From: CAZGRP01 sp964527995
Lineage (GTDB): Bacteria > Zhuqueibacterota > Zhuqueibacteria > Oceanimicrobiales > CAZGRP01
Assembly (NCBI GenBank): GCA_964527995.1
Contig: CAZGRP010000120.1
Coordinates: 1-7,208, forward strand
Length of the DNA: 7,208 nucleotides
Direction of reading: 5' to 3'
Below, piece after piece: positions 1-5,873 of the stretch; the first letter of the stretch is position 1, and each line of letters opens with the position of its first letter. The position numbers and the translations under genes were made by a program. The notes under the pieces are model-generated. The model was not told the DNA's origin and did no database searches. It was given only the letters and a program-made list of their open reading frames with translations.

Positions 1-57
1 AACCGCCGCCGGTCTGAGGCCGTTCCTGCTGGCCTCTCTGTATAGCCTCGTTTTTGG

Positions 58-86
58 TTGACTTTTGCGGCGGTGGTTTTTATATT
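58..86 (+). promoter_or_regulatory. Sigma70-type promoter for the PadR gene
   Basis: A -35 element TTGACT (58-63) is separated by exactly 17 bases from a -10 element TATATT (81-86); each matches consensus at five of six positions. Transcription would start near 93 and leave a leader of about 43 bases before the ATG at 136. The short AT-rich stretch stands out from the GC-rich surroundings. PadR proteins commonly repress their own promoter, so an operator may lie in 87-135, but I see no clear dyad there. Confidence 0.65.
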
Positions 87-135
87 GCGGCCATTTTAGA
101 GACCATTCACTTTCAGAGCCTTCGCGAGGTCGGGC

Positions 136-477
136 ATGAAATTCGACAAGGAATTGCTGAAGGGTAACATCGCCACCCTTATCCTGTCGATGCTGAAGCG
201 GAAGCCGATGTATGGCTATGAGTTGATCCGCGAGGCGTCGCTGCGCACCGACAACGTTTTTACGTTGAAGGAAGGCACCCTTTATCCAGCCTTGCACGCG
301 CTGGAGCGCAAGGGGTACATCGTTTCCAGGTGGGAGGCCGGCGAGAGCGGTAAGAAGCGGAAGTACTACATGCTCACGCGGAAGGGACTGACGTTTGTGG
401 CCGAGAAACAGCAGGAGTGGTTCCGCTTCTCGTGGGCCGTCAACGCCATCATTGGCCGGGCGCCTTCCGAGGCCTGA
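136..477 (+). CDS. PadR-family transcriptional regulator
   Basis: A 113-residue winged helix-turn-helix DNA-binding protein of the short PadR type (PadR subfamily 2, about 105-115 residues). The PadR core is plain: LLKGNIATLILSML (7-20), then PMYGYEL (24-30) in the DNA-binding domain, the signature LKEGTLYPALHALERKGYI (44-62) covering the recognition helix, and the wing with KRKYYMLTRKG (74-84). The C-terminal helix (about 85-105) normally forms the dimer interface. The ATG has a GAGG ribosome binding site (126-129) six bases upstream. The next gene starts 51 bp downstream on the same strand and encodes a membrane protein with a HAAS-like prefix. PadR genes are often followed by such partners, so this is probably a regulator controlling its own operon in response to a ligand or membrane signal. 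The effector cannot be read from the sequence. Confidence 0.93.
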   Translation: MKFDKELLKGNIATLILSMLKRKPMYGYELIREASLRTDNVFTLKEGTLYPALHALERKGYIVSRWEAGESGKKRKYYMLTRKGLTFVAEKQQEWFRFSWAVNAIIGRAPSEA

Positions 478-528
478 TCCCAACGGCAACATCTCCTCCG
501 GTAATCGGTACGTGCCTCGAGCTGACCC

Positions 529-1440
529 ATGGACGAAATCAAGACCACCGTTGACAGGGTGATTCGCCAGATTGGCGTCGTCAGCCCTCGGACCAAAGCA
601 CAAATCCGCCAGGAACTGCTGACCCATTTCGAGGATGCCCTGGAGAGCAGCCGTTCGCTTCCGGAAAGCCACGGCAGGCGGCAGAAGATTCTGCTCGAGC
701 GTTTCGGAGACCCAGAGCGCATCGCCGGGTATTTTCGCGACATCTATTCCCACGAGCGCATCTTTCTCTGTGCCCTCCGCGTCGTCCTGACCGTCGTGCT
801 TCTGACCATGGTTTCGGCCGGGCTGATTCTTCTGCTGAACAAGCTTGTGGCTCTGTTCTCTGCCTCCGTGACCCTGTCATCGACCGAGGCGGTGCGCATC
901 CAATGGGCCAGCTTCTTCACCTTCTTCCTCGGTCTGTTCTACGCCCTCTCCTATGAGCTGGCGAAGGCCTTCAAGTCGCACAGCAAACTGAAGAGCCATC
1001 TGGTGGTCGGGCTCATCTTCTTGCTTCTGGGGTCGGCTCTCGATCTGCTGGTCCGGCAAACGAAATTGCCAGCCATCTTCGGGACCTCCACCGATCTCTA
1101 TCGGTTGCAGGTTTTTCTGGAAAATGCGGTGAACGCCCTGGTCTATTTCAAAATCTACTTCTTTGTCGTCGCCTCGACCGCGGCCACCATGGACCTGGTT
1201 TTCAAGCGCGAGCTGCAGTTCTCCAAGCAGACGCTCCTCTTTCTGGCTCTCGGCTTGCCGGCCGGGCTGGTGCTGAATCTGCTCAACCGTGTTTCCACCG
1301 GCGATGGCCTGTATCTGGTGGGCATGCAGGATCTCGTCTTGTGGATTGCCATTATCACCGCCATCTGCGTCTTCGGCAGTTTCACTCGCTTTTTCGTGCC
1401 TTTCTTCGAGCGAAAGTACCTCCGTCTCCTCGGCGCCTGA
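529..1440 (+). CDS. Polytopic membrane protein with HAAS/permease-prefix-like N-terminus, partner of PadR
   Basis: A 303-residue protein of unknown function. Residues 1-75 are a soluble, charged, helical domain with the pattern RQELLTHFEDAL (27-38) followed by ERFGDPERIAGYFRDIY (57-73). This pattern is typical of the HAAS (DUF1700-like) and 'permease prefix' domains encoded next to PadR genes. The rest is membrane: I count about six hydrophobic segments near residues 79-103, 125-147, 156-175, 203-224, 235-253 and 267-289, with no extracytoplasmic domain of note. There is no ABC permease (FtsX/MacB) domain, so this is not one of the long PadR-linked permeases. The start ATG has no strong Shine-Dalgarno sequence, and translation may depend on readthrough from the PadR gene 51 bp upstream. 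The likely role is a membrane sensor or anti-regulator working with PadR. That is inference from context; the substrate is unknown. Confidence 0.8.
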   Translation: MDEIKTTVDRVIRQIGVVSPRTKAQIRQELLTHFEDALESSRSLPESHGRRQKILLERFGDPERIAGYFRDIYSHERIFLCALRVVLTVVLLTMVSAGLILLLNKLVALFSASVTLSSTEAVRIQWASFFTFFLGLFYALSYELAKAFKSHSKLKSHLVVGLIFLLLGSALDLLVRQTKLPAIFGTSTDLYRLQVFLENAVNALVYFKIYFFVVASTAATMDLVFKRELQFSKQTLLFLALGLPAGLVLNLLNRVSTGDGLYLVGMQDLVLWIAIITAICVFGSFTRFFVPFFERKYLRLLGA

Positions 1441-1459
1441 CCGGCCGATTGCTTTCCGC

Positions 1460-1488
1460 TTGACATTTCTTGCACGGTGTCTTAACTT
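1460..1488 (+). promoter_or_regulatory. Candidate promoter for fdhD
   Basis: A perfect -35 hexamer TTGACA lies at 1460-1465. After 16-17 bases comes a weak -10 (TTAACT or TAACTT, 1482-1488, three of six matches). Transcription would begin near 1495, inside the 68-bp gap between the membrane-protein gene and fdhD. The weak -10 suggests a need for activation. It would make fdhD a unit separate from the PadR operon. Confidence 0.45.
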
Positions 1489-1492
1489 GAAC

Positions 1493-1514
1493 CCACAACA
1501 AGATGTAATTGTGG
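1493..1514. promoter_or_regulatory. Inverted repeat CCACAA-N10-TTGTGG upstream of fdhD
   Basis: The half-sites CCACAA (1493-1498) and TTGTGG (1509-1514) are perfect inverted repeats centred ten bases apart, close to one helical turn. They sit at the predicted transcription start and cover the alternative TTG start codon of fdhD. This geometry fits a dimeric repressor operator, or an RNA hairpin in the leader. Which protein binds is unknown. Confidence 0.4.
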
Positions 1515-1532
1515 CACCAGTGGGCTGACCTT

Positions 1533-2345
1533 ATGAGACTTGAGAGGGTACGGCAACAGCCGGTGTTGCGCTATCGGCGCACCGCCGTTCAAGCTGCGGA
1601 GGACCACCTGGTCGTCGAAGAGCCGCTGGAGATCCGCGTGAACGGCATCAGCCTGGCGGTGGTGATGCGCACACCGGGCGACGACCGGGAGCTTGCCAGC
1701 GGGTTCCTGTTCACCGAGCAGATCGTTGCCGACAGCTCGGACATTGTGCGGGTTGTGGCCGGCGTGGATGAGTTGGGTCTGCCAGCAGAGAACTGTATCG
1801 ACATGCGCCTGCGCAAGCCGCTGGATCCGCGCAAGGAAGGCTGGCAGCGCAGCTTCTACGCCGCCTCGAGCTGCGGCGTCTGCGGCAAGAGGACCATCGC
1901 CGCATTGCGCTCCAGGTGCGCTCCTGTGGACGGTCAGCTCCGGATTTCTGCCTCGATTCTGGCCAGCTTTCACCGGCGTTTGCTGGCGACTCAATCGCTC
2001 TTTTCCCAGACCGGGGGCCTGCATGCCGCGGCGCTTTTTAGTGTGTCTGGAGAACCCGTGGTGGTGCGGGAGGATATCGGCCGCCACAACGCCGTCGACA
2101 AGGTGATCGGCTGGGCTTTGCTGCATGATCGGCTCCCTCTGGACGACACGGTGCTGGTGGTCAGCGGCCGCACGAGTTTTGAGATTGTCCAGAAGGCGTG
2201 GGTGGGCGGGGTGCCTGTAGTCGCCGGCGTCTCGGCTGCATCGAGCCTGGCGGTCGATCTGGCTCAGGAGGCTGGAATGACACTGATCGGCTTTCTGCGG
2301 GAAGATCGGATGAGTGTGTACTGCGGGCCGGAGAGGGTGGTTTGA
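1533..2345 (+). CDS. fdhD: FdhD, sulfurtransferase/carrier for formate dehydrogenase Mo cofactor
   Basis: FdhD takes persulfide sulfur from the cysteine desulfurase (IscS) and passes it to the Mo-bis(guanine dinucleotide) cofactor, a step needed for active formate dehydrogenase; it acts in the cytoplasm. From the ATG at 1533 the protein is 270 residues, normal for the family. Hallmarks seen, numbered from that ATG: EEPLEIRVNG near the N-terminus, TPGDDRELASGFL, the active-site CGVC pair (Cys114 and Cys117) in SSCGVCGKRT, GGLHAAALF, REDIGRHNAVDK (179-190, cofactor-binding region), SGRTSFEIVQK, and the C-terminal GFLREDRMSVY. An in-frame TTG at 1509 would add eight residues, but it lies inside the inverted repeat and about 14 bases from the predicted transcript start, so I prefer 1533. 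Neither start has a good ribosome binding site. No formate dehydrogenase or molybdopterin gene is in the window, so the client enzyme must be encoded elsewhere. Confidence 0.95.
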   Translation: MRLERVRQQPVLRYRRTAVQAAEDHLVVEEPLEIRVNGISLAVVMRTPGDDRELASGFLFTEQIVADSSDIVRVVAGVDELGLPAENCIDMRLRKPLDPRKEGWQRSFYAASSCGVCGKRTIAALRSRCAPVDGQLRISASILASFHRRLLATQSLFSQTGGLHAAALFSVSGEPVVVREDIGRHNAVDKVIGWALLHDRLPLDDTVLVVSGRTSFEIVQKAWVGGVPVVAGVSAASSLAVDLAQEAGMTLIGFLREDRMSVYCGPERVV

Positions 2346-2395
2346 GGTGAGTTGGCTACGGAATACCGAACGACGCCGAATCGGCACGCGATGAC

Positions 2396-3487
2396 ATGAG
2401 AATCCTCCTTCTCGAACCGTTCTACGCCGGCTCCCACAAGGCCTTTGCCGACGGGTTGAGGAAACACTCCCGTCACCAGATCAATCTGGTCACGCTGCCG
2501 GGTCGGCTGTGGAAATGGCGCTTGCGGACCGGCGCCCTCACCTTTGCGCGCGAGGTCGGCGCCCAACTCGCTGAGTACGATCTGCTTGTAGCGACTGACA
2601 TGGTCGACCTGGCCGCCTTCAAGGGGCTCACCGGCTGGAATGGTCCGGCGGTGGCCTATTTCCACGAGAACCAGCTCAGCTATCCCGTGCCGAAGGGCCA
2701 AACGCCGGAGCCGCATTTCGGCTTTCTCAACCTGCACTCGGCAGTGGTTGCCGATGCCTGCTGGTTCAACAGCGAGTTCCATCGCAGTCAGTTTTTCGAA
2801 GATCTGCAGGGGTACTATTCCCGGATTCCGGAAGATCGACCTCCTGATTTCTCTGGTGAACTGCAGGAGAAGTCGCGAGTCGTCTATCCAGGGGTCGAAT
2901 TGGGCGATCTCGGCCGGCCGTCGGCTCGTCGTAGGTCGGTGCCGGTGATTCTGTGGAACCACCGCTGGGAGTTCGACAAGCGGCCGGAAGTCTTCTTTGC
3001 CGCCCTTGATCAATTGGCCGAAGAAGGGGTCGATTTTCGCGTGATTCTGGCCGGCGAGGGGTCACAGATGATGCCGAAGCCTTTCCTCGAAGCCCGCCAG
3101 CGGTTTGGCAACCGCATCCTCCACTATGGCTACGCTGAGGAGCGCAGTCAATACGCCCGTCTGTTGCAGGCGGCAGACATCGTCGTTTCCACCGCGATTC
3201 AGGAGAACTTCGGCATGGCAGTGATCGAAGCCATCTACTGCCGGGCGCTGCCGCTGTTGCCGCAGAGGCTGGTCTACCCGGAGATCCTACCCGGAAAGTA
3301 CCACGACCTGTGCCTCTACTCGGGCCGCCGTGATATGCTGGCGAAACTAAAATACCTGATCTCACACACCCAGCAGCTCGACCCGGTGCGGCACGAGCTG
3401 TCGGCGGCGATGCGGCGTTTCGACTGGCGGCAGCGCATCGCAGAGTTCGACCAACTTTTCTCAGAGATCGCCAATGAGCTTCGATAG
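2396..3487 (+). CDS. tRNA-queuosine alpha-mannosyltransferase family glycosyltransferase (GTDC1/DUF3524-like)
   Basis: A 363-residue GT-B-fold glycosyltransferase. The N-terminal half carries the DUF3524 signature: EPFYAGSHK (7-15), LPGRLWKWRLRTGAL (34-48), YFHENQLSYP (88-97), and VADACWFNSEFH (118-129). The C-terminal half is a GT4-type nucleotide-sugar-binding domain with WNHRWEFDKRPEVFF (187-201), LAGEG (218-222), STAIQENFGMAVIEAIYC (265-282, with the conserved E and FG of GT4 enzymes) and LVYPEILPGKYH (292-303). These blocks line up in order with my recollection of human GTDC1 (QTMAN), which adds mannose from GDP-mannose to queuosine-34 of tRNA-Asp. The bacterial protein may do the same or glycosylate another acceptor; donor and acceptor are not proven by sequence. 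The start ATG fits the family N-terminus although no strong ribosome binding site is seen. The gene overlaps rmuC by 14 bp, so the two are probably translated together. Confidence 0.85.
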   Translation: MRILLLEPFYAGSHKAFADGLRKHSRHQINLVTLPGRLWKWRLRTGALTFAREVGAQLAEYDLLVATDMVDLAAFKGLTGWNGPAVAYFHENQLSYPVPKGQTPEPHFGFLNLHSAVVADACWFNSEFHRSQFFEDLQGYYSRIPEDRPPDFSGELQEKSRVVYPGVELGDLGRPSARRRSVPVILWNHRWEFDKRPEVFFAALDQLAEEGVDFRVILAGEGSQMMPKPFLEARQRFGNRILHYGYAEERSQYARLLQAADIVVSTAIQENFGMAVIEAIYCRALPLLPQRLVYPEILPGKYHDLCLYSGRRDMLAKLKYLISHTQQLDPVRHELSAAMRRFDWRQRIAEFDQLFSEIANELR

Positions 3488-4604
3488 CCAGACCCTTGGC
3501 CTTCTCATTCTGGTGGCCGCGGTGATCGTCTTGCTCTTTCTGTGGCTGCGGGCCCGCGAGCACCATCTTGCCGAGACCACCCAGCAGCAGCTCGAGTTTG
3601 TGCGCCAGGATGTGCGCCAGAGCCTCGAGGCGACCAAGAACGATTTCTTTCAGACTCTGCGGTTGCTGAGCGATTCGATGACCCAGCAGCTCGGCAACAT
3701 TGGCCAGCAGTTGCAGAGGACGACCGGGCAGGTAGGGGAGCGACTCGACAACGCTGCGCGTGTGATCGGCGAAGTGCAAAAGAACCTCGGCGAACTGGGC
3801 AAGGCGACGCAGGAGATCAAGGAGCTGGGGCAGAGCGTATCGAAGCTCGAGGAGATTCTGCAGGCGCCGAAACTTCGCGGCGGTCTCGGCGAACTGCTGC
3901 TTGAAGATCTGCTGAAGCAGGTGTTGCCGGTCTCCTCGTTCGACATCCAGCATCGGTTCCGCAACGGACAGACCGTCGATGCCGTCATCCGCACCGCCGG
4001 CGGGCTGGTGCCGGTCGATTCGAAGTTTCCCCTGGAAAATTTTCGCAAGTTCTCCAGCGCCGAAGCCGAGGCCGATCGCCGTCAGGCGTACCGTACTTTC
4101 GTCAGTGACGTCAAGAAGCACATCGACCGCATCGCCAACAGCTACATCCTGCCGGACGAAGGCACCTTCAACTTTGCCTTGATGTACATCCCTTCGGAGA
4201 GCATCTACTACGAGACCATCATTTGCGAGGACAAGTTCGGGGGCGAGGAGGCGCTGTACAACTACGCCCTGGAACGCCGAGTGGTGCCGGTGTCGCCCAA
4301 CAGCTTCTACGCACACCTTCTGGTGATCAGCATGGGACTCAAGGGGCTGCAGATTGAAAAGAGCGCTCAATCGGTGCTGCGCAATTTGAACCGACTCAGC
4401 GGTGACTTGCAGCGCTTCAGCGAGGACTTCGACGTACTCGGGCGGCACCTGACCAACGCCAAAAACAAGTATGACGACTCGGCGCGCAAGCTCGGGCAGT
4501 TTGCAGACCGCCTGGAACGCGTCACTTCCGAGACCCTCGGGCCAGGGGACGGCAAGGAGGTTCTGCCGGCTGGAGCGGCCGACTCGGGTGCCCCCGAGCA
4601 CTGA
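3474..4604 (+). CDS. rmuC: RmuC-family DNA recombination protein
   Basis: A 376-residue membrane-anchored protein of the RmuC family, linked in E. coli to limiting rearrangements at inverted repeats; the biochemical activity is poorly defined. Residues 7-25 form one N-terminal membrane helix ending in a basic run. Residues 30-130 are a long Gln- and Glu-rich coiled coil. The RmuC domain follows from about 133, with the restriction-nuclease-like (PD-(D/E)xK) residues in place: Glu140 in RGGLGELLLE, Asp169 in GQTVDAVI, and Asp182/Lys184 in VPVDSKFPLENF. Further family blocks are AFMY-like NFALMYIPSE (233-242), VPVSPNSFYAHL (271-282) and a second coiled coil near 303-350. The last 20 residues are a low-complexity acidic/alanine tail. 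It starts inside the end of the glycosyltransferase gene, with a weak GAGA ribosome site at 3464, indicating coupling. The length is shorter than E. coli RmuC (about 475) but usual for many bacteria. Confidence 0.93.
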   Translation: MSFDSQTLGLLILVAAVIVLLFLWLRAREHHLAETTQQQLEFVRQDVRQSLEATKNDFFQTLRLLSDSMTQQLGNIGQQLQRTTGQVGERLDNAARVIGEVQKNLGELGKATQEIKELGQSVSKLEEILQAPKLRGGLGELLLEDLLKQVLPVSSFDIQHRFRNGQTVDAVIRTAGGLVPVDSKFPLENFRKFSSAEAEADRRQAYRTFVSDVKKHIDRIANSYILPDEGTFNFALMYIPSESIYYETIICEDKFGGEEALYNYALERRVVPVSPNSFYAHLLVISMGLKGLQIEKSAQSVLRNLNRLSGDLQRFSEDFDVLGRHLTNAKNKYDDSARKLGQFADRLERVTSETLGPGDGKEVLPAGAADSGAPEH

Positions 4605-4633
4605 AGGGCACCGTTCGGAGGGAGAAGGGTGCC
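4583..4633 (+). other. Set of mutually exclusive hairpins at the 3' end of rmuC
   Basis: Three stems share bases. CTCGGG/CCCGAG (4583-4588 with 4593-4598) closes a four-base loop. GGTGCCC/GGGCACC (4587-4593 with 4606-4612) spans the rmuC stop codon. GGCACC/GGTGCC (4607-4612 with 4628-4633) lies just downstream. No T-run follows any of them, so none is a classic intrinsic terminator. They could act as a Rho-related or mRNA-stabilising 3' structure. Confidence 0.3.
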
Positions 4634-4656
4634 ACGCGAGGAACTATACGAAAACA

Positions 4657-4683
4657 TTGTATTCTGAAAAAACAACACATAAG
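4657..4683 (+). promoter_or_regulatory. Weak candidate promoter for the SatD operon
   Basis: TTGTAT (4657-4662) could serve as -35, with CATAAG (4678-4683) as a -10 after a short 15-base spacer. The fit is poor, but the AT-rich region upstream of a clear new transcription unit makes a promoter here likely. The palindromic boxes would overlap it, fitting repression. The exact elements are uncertain. Confidence 0.25.
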
Positions 4684-4747
4684 TACTGTTGTTTTGGAGC
4701 CGGCACCGAACACACCACGGAGATGTAGTAGACCAAGAAAACAACAC
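4669..4747. promoter_or_regulatory. Three AAAACAACA boxes (palindrome plus direct copy) upstream of the SatD gene
   Basis: The 9-mer AAAACAACA occurs at 4669-4677, in inverted form at 4687-4695, and again directly at 4738-4746; the two direct copies match over ten bases (AAAACAACAC). The first two make a perfect 9-bp inverted repeat with a nine-base spacer that contains the palindrome AGTACT shared in part with the right arm. The third box ends 24 bases before the GTG start. The region is markedly AT-rich for this genome. Such spacing suggests a multi-site operator. The downstream gene encodes a protein with a helix-turn-helix, so autoregulation is plausible. An RNA hairpin from the first two boxes is an alternative. 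Confidence 0.5.
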
Positions 4748-4770
4748 CCTGACTTTGTGCTGGAGCTCAG

Positions 4771-5436
4771 GTGACACCACGATTCTACGTGCTCATGATG
4801 GACATCATCGGGTCGGCCCGGCTACCCGATCGGGAAGCGGTAACCAGGCGGCTGGAGGAGGTGATCGCCGCTACCAACCGCGCCTTTGGCGACGACTTGT
4901 TTGCGCCGTTCGAGGTCACGCGCGGGGACGAGACCGCTGCGGTCCTGCATTCGGCGGCACATGCCTACGACATCATGGCCGGCATCAGCGAGGCCATGGC
5001 ACCCGTGAGGTTTCGCTCCGTGCTGGTTTTCGACGAATTGACAGCCGGACTCGACACCCGCCGCAGTAGCGTCATCGATGGGCCGGCCTTCTACCGTGCC
5101 GACGACATGATGCGGGCCTTGAAAAAGACCCAGAGGACCTTTGCGCTTTGCAGCGGCGACGAGGAGTTGGACGGCCCGACCGAGGCTCTGGTAAACCTGC
5201 TGCAGTGGCGGTGGGCGGAGATGACCGATCTGCAGCGTCGCATCGTCCGCCTCTATCAACAGGAGCGCAACCAGTCGCGAGTGGGGCAGAAGCTGGGTCG
5301 CAGCCAACAGCAGATTTCCTACGCCCTCAATGCCACGAAGTGGGAGCTTGTGGATGCCGCCGAGTCTGCGGTTCGGCATTTGTTCCGGCTCCTCGAGCAG
5401 CGTAGAGCCACAGTCACCCAGGGCGAAAAGTCGTGA
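4771..5436 (+). CDS. SatD-family protein with C-terminal helix-turn-helix
   Basis: A 221-residue cytosolic protein that resembles the SatD family, named after a gene in the Streptococcus mutans acid-tolerance (sat) locus; its biochemical role is unknown. Residues 1-125 form an alpha/beta domain starting with YVLMMDIIGSARLPDR (6-21) and containing the motif TRGDE (50-54). These are the SatD family's conserved aspartate/glycine pair and GDE element. The arrangement recalls the two metal-binding acidic sites of palm-type nucleotidyl cyclases, but that is only a similarity of pattern. Residues 150-195 look like a helix-turn-helix: MTDLQRRIVRLYQQ, then NQSRVGQKLGRSQQQISYAL, where the second part is a likely recognition helix. 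The GTG start is chosen because GGAG (4762-4765) lies five bases upstream; in-frame ATGs at 4795 and 4798 would delete the conserved first strand. The stop overlaps the next gene's start (GTGA). Three repeated boxes upstream suggest self-regulation. Confidence 0.75.
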   Translation: MTPRFYVLMMDIIGSARLPDREAVTRRLEEVIAATNRAFGDDLFAPFEVTRGDETAAVLHSAAHAYDIMAGISEAMAPVRFRSVLVFDELTAGLDTRRSSVIDGPAFYRADDMMRALKKTQRTFALCSGDEELDGPTEALVNLLQWRWAEMTDLQRRIVRLYQQERNQSRVGQKLGRSQQQISYALNATKWELVDAAESAVRHLFRLLEQRRATVTQGEKS

Positions 5437-5804
5437 AGCTCGCAGAGCAGATCCTGATCCTGGTAGCCGGATATGGCGGCGGCTTTTTCCTCGGCAGCTA
5501 TCTGCTGCGGCGCATCCTCCGGTTTGTGGATCCGGGCCTGCGGGAGACCGTCAAGTCCGAGGTGGACTTTCACGATGTCGGCACGTGGATCGGGCTTTGC
5601 GAGCATTTCCTCATCGTGACCTTCGTGCTCGTGAACCAGTACACCGCTATCGGCTTGATCTTCGCGGCCAAGGAGTGGGTACGAGTCGACAAAGTGCGCG
5701 AGCGGCCGTCGTATTACCTGCTTGGCACCTTGCTGAGTATCTCGTTTGCGATCCTGTTCGGCGTTCTCATCCGATTGGCTCTGGGAATGAAACTGTCCAA
5801 ATAG
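5433..5804 (+). CDS. Small membrane protein resembling the C-terminal module of DUF3307 proteins
   Basis: A 123-residue integral membrane protein encoded directly behind the SatD-like gene with a 4-bp overlap (GTG start at 5433, TGA at 5434-5436), so translation is almost certainly coupled. Three hydrophobic segments lie near residues 4-27, 55-80 and 94-117. The stretch from TWIGLCEHFLIVTFVL (51-66) through QYTAIGLIFAAKEWVR (69-84) to YYLLGTLLSISFAILFG (94-110) matches the pattern I recall for the C-terminal part of DUF3307 proteins, which are frequent neighbours of SatD genes. The N-terminal DUF3307 domain itself (which carries conserved histidines and aspartates) appears to be absent, so this would be a reduced partner. 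Its role is unknown; by context it is the membrane component of a two-protein system with the SatD-like protein. The identification rests on memory of family pattern and needs a profile search. Confidence 0.65.
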   Translation: MKLAEQILILVAGYGGGFFLGSYLLRRILRFVDPGLRETVKSEVDFHDVGTWIGLCEHFLIVTFVLVNQYTAIGLIFAAKEWVRVDKVRERPSYYLLGTLLSISFAILFGVLIRLALGMKLSK

Positions 5805-5860
5805 GGTCGCCGTTGCCTGGATCATTCGGGCGAAGGAAGCAGAGGTTTCATCCACAAACC

Positions 5861-5867
5861 AAGGAGG
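5861..5867 (+). promoter_or_regulatory. Strong ribosome binding site of the dodecin gene
   Basis: AAGGAGG, nearly the full anti-16S complement, sits six bases before the ATG at 5874. It is the best Shine-Dalgarno sequence in the window and predicts high translation, as expected for an abundant dodecameric storage protein. Confidence 0.75.
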
Positions 5868-5873
5868 AACACC

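Noticed and set aside
16..55. Possible terminator of an upstream gene (GAGGCC/GGCCTC, 16-36, with TTTTT at 51-55)
   Set aside because: The stem is only six base pairs and the T-run is 14 bases past it. The alternative pairing of 16-20 with 45-49 has a 24-base loop. Neither is convincing.
1482..2387. Minus-strand open frame of 301 codons
   Set aside because: It mirrors fdhD, which is unmistakable on the plus strand. The antisense product is rich in His, Arg and Gln without a family pattern.
2766..4601. Very long minus-strand open frame (611 codons) opposite the glycosyltransferase and rmuC
   Set aside because: The plus strand encodes two well-recognised conserved proteins here. The antisense translation has no recognisable domain and is a typical by-product of GC-rich codon bias.
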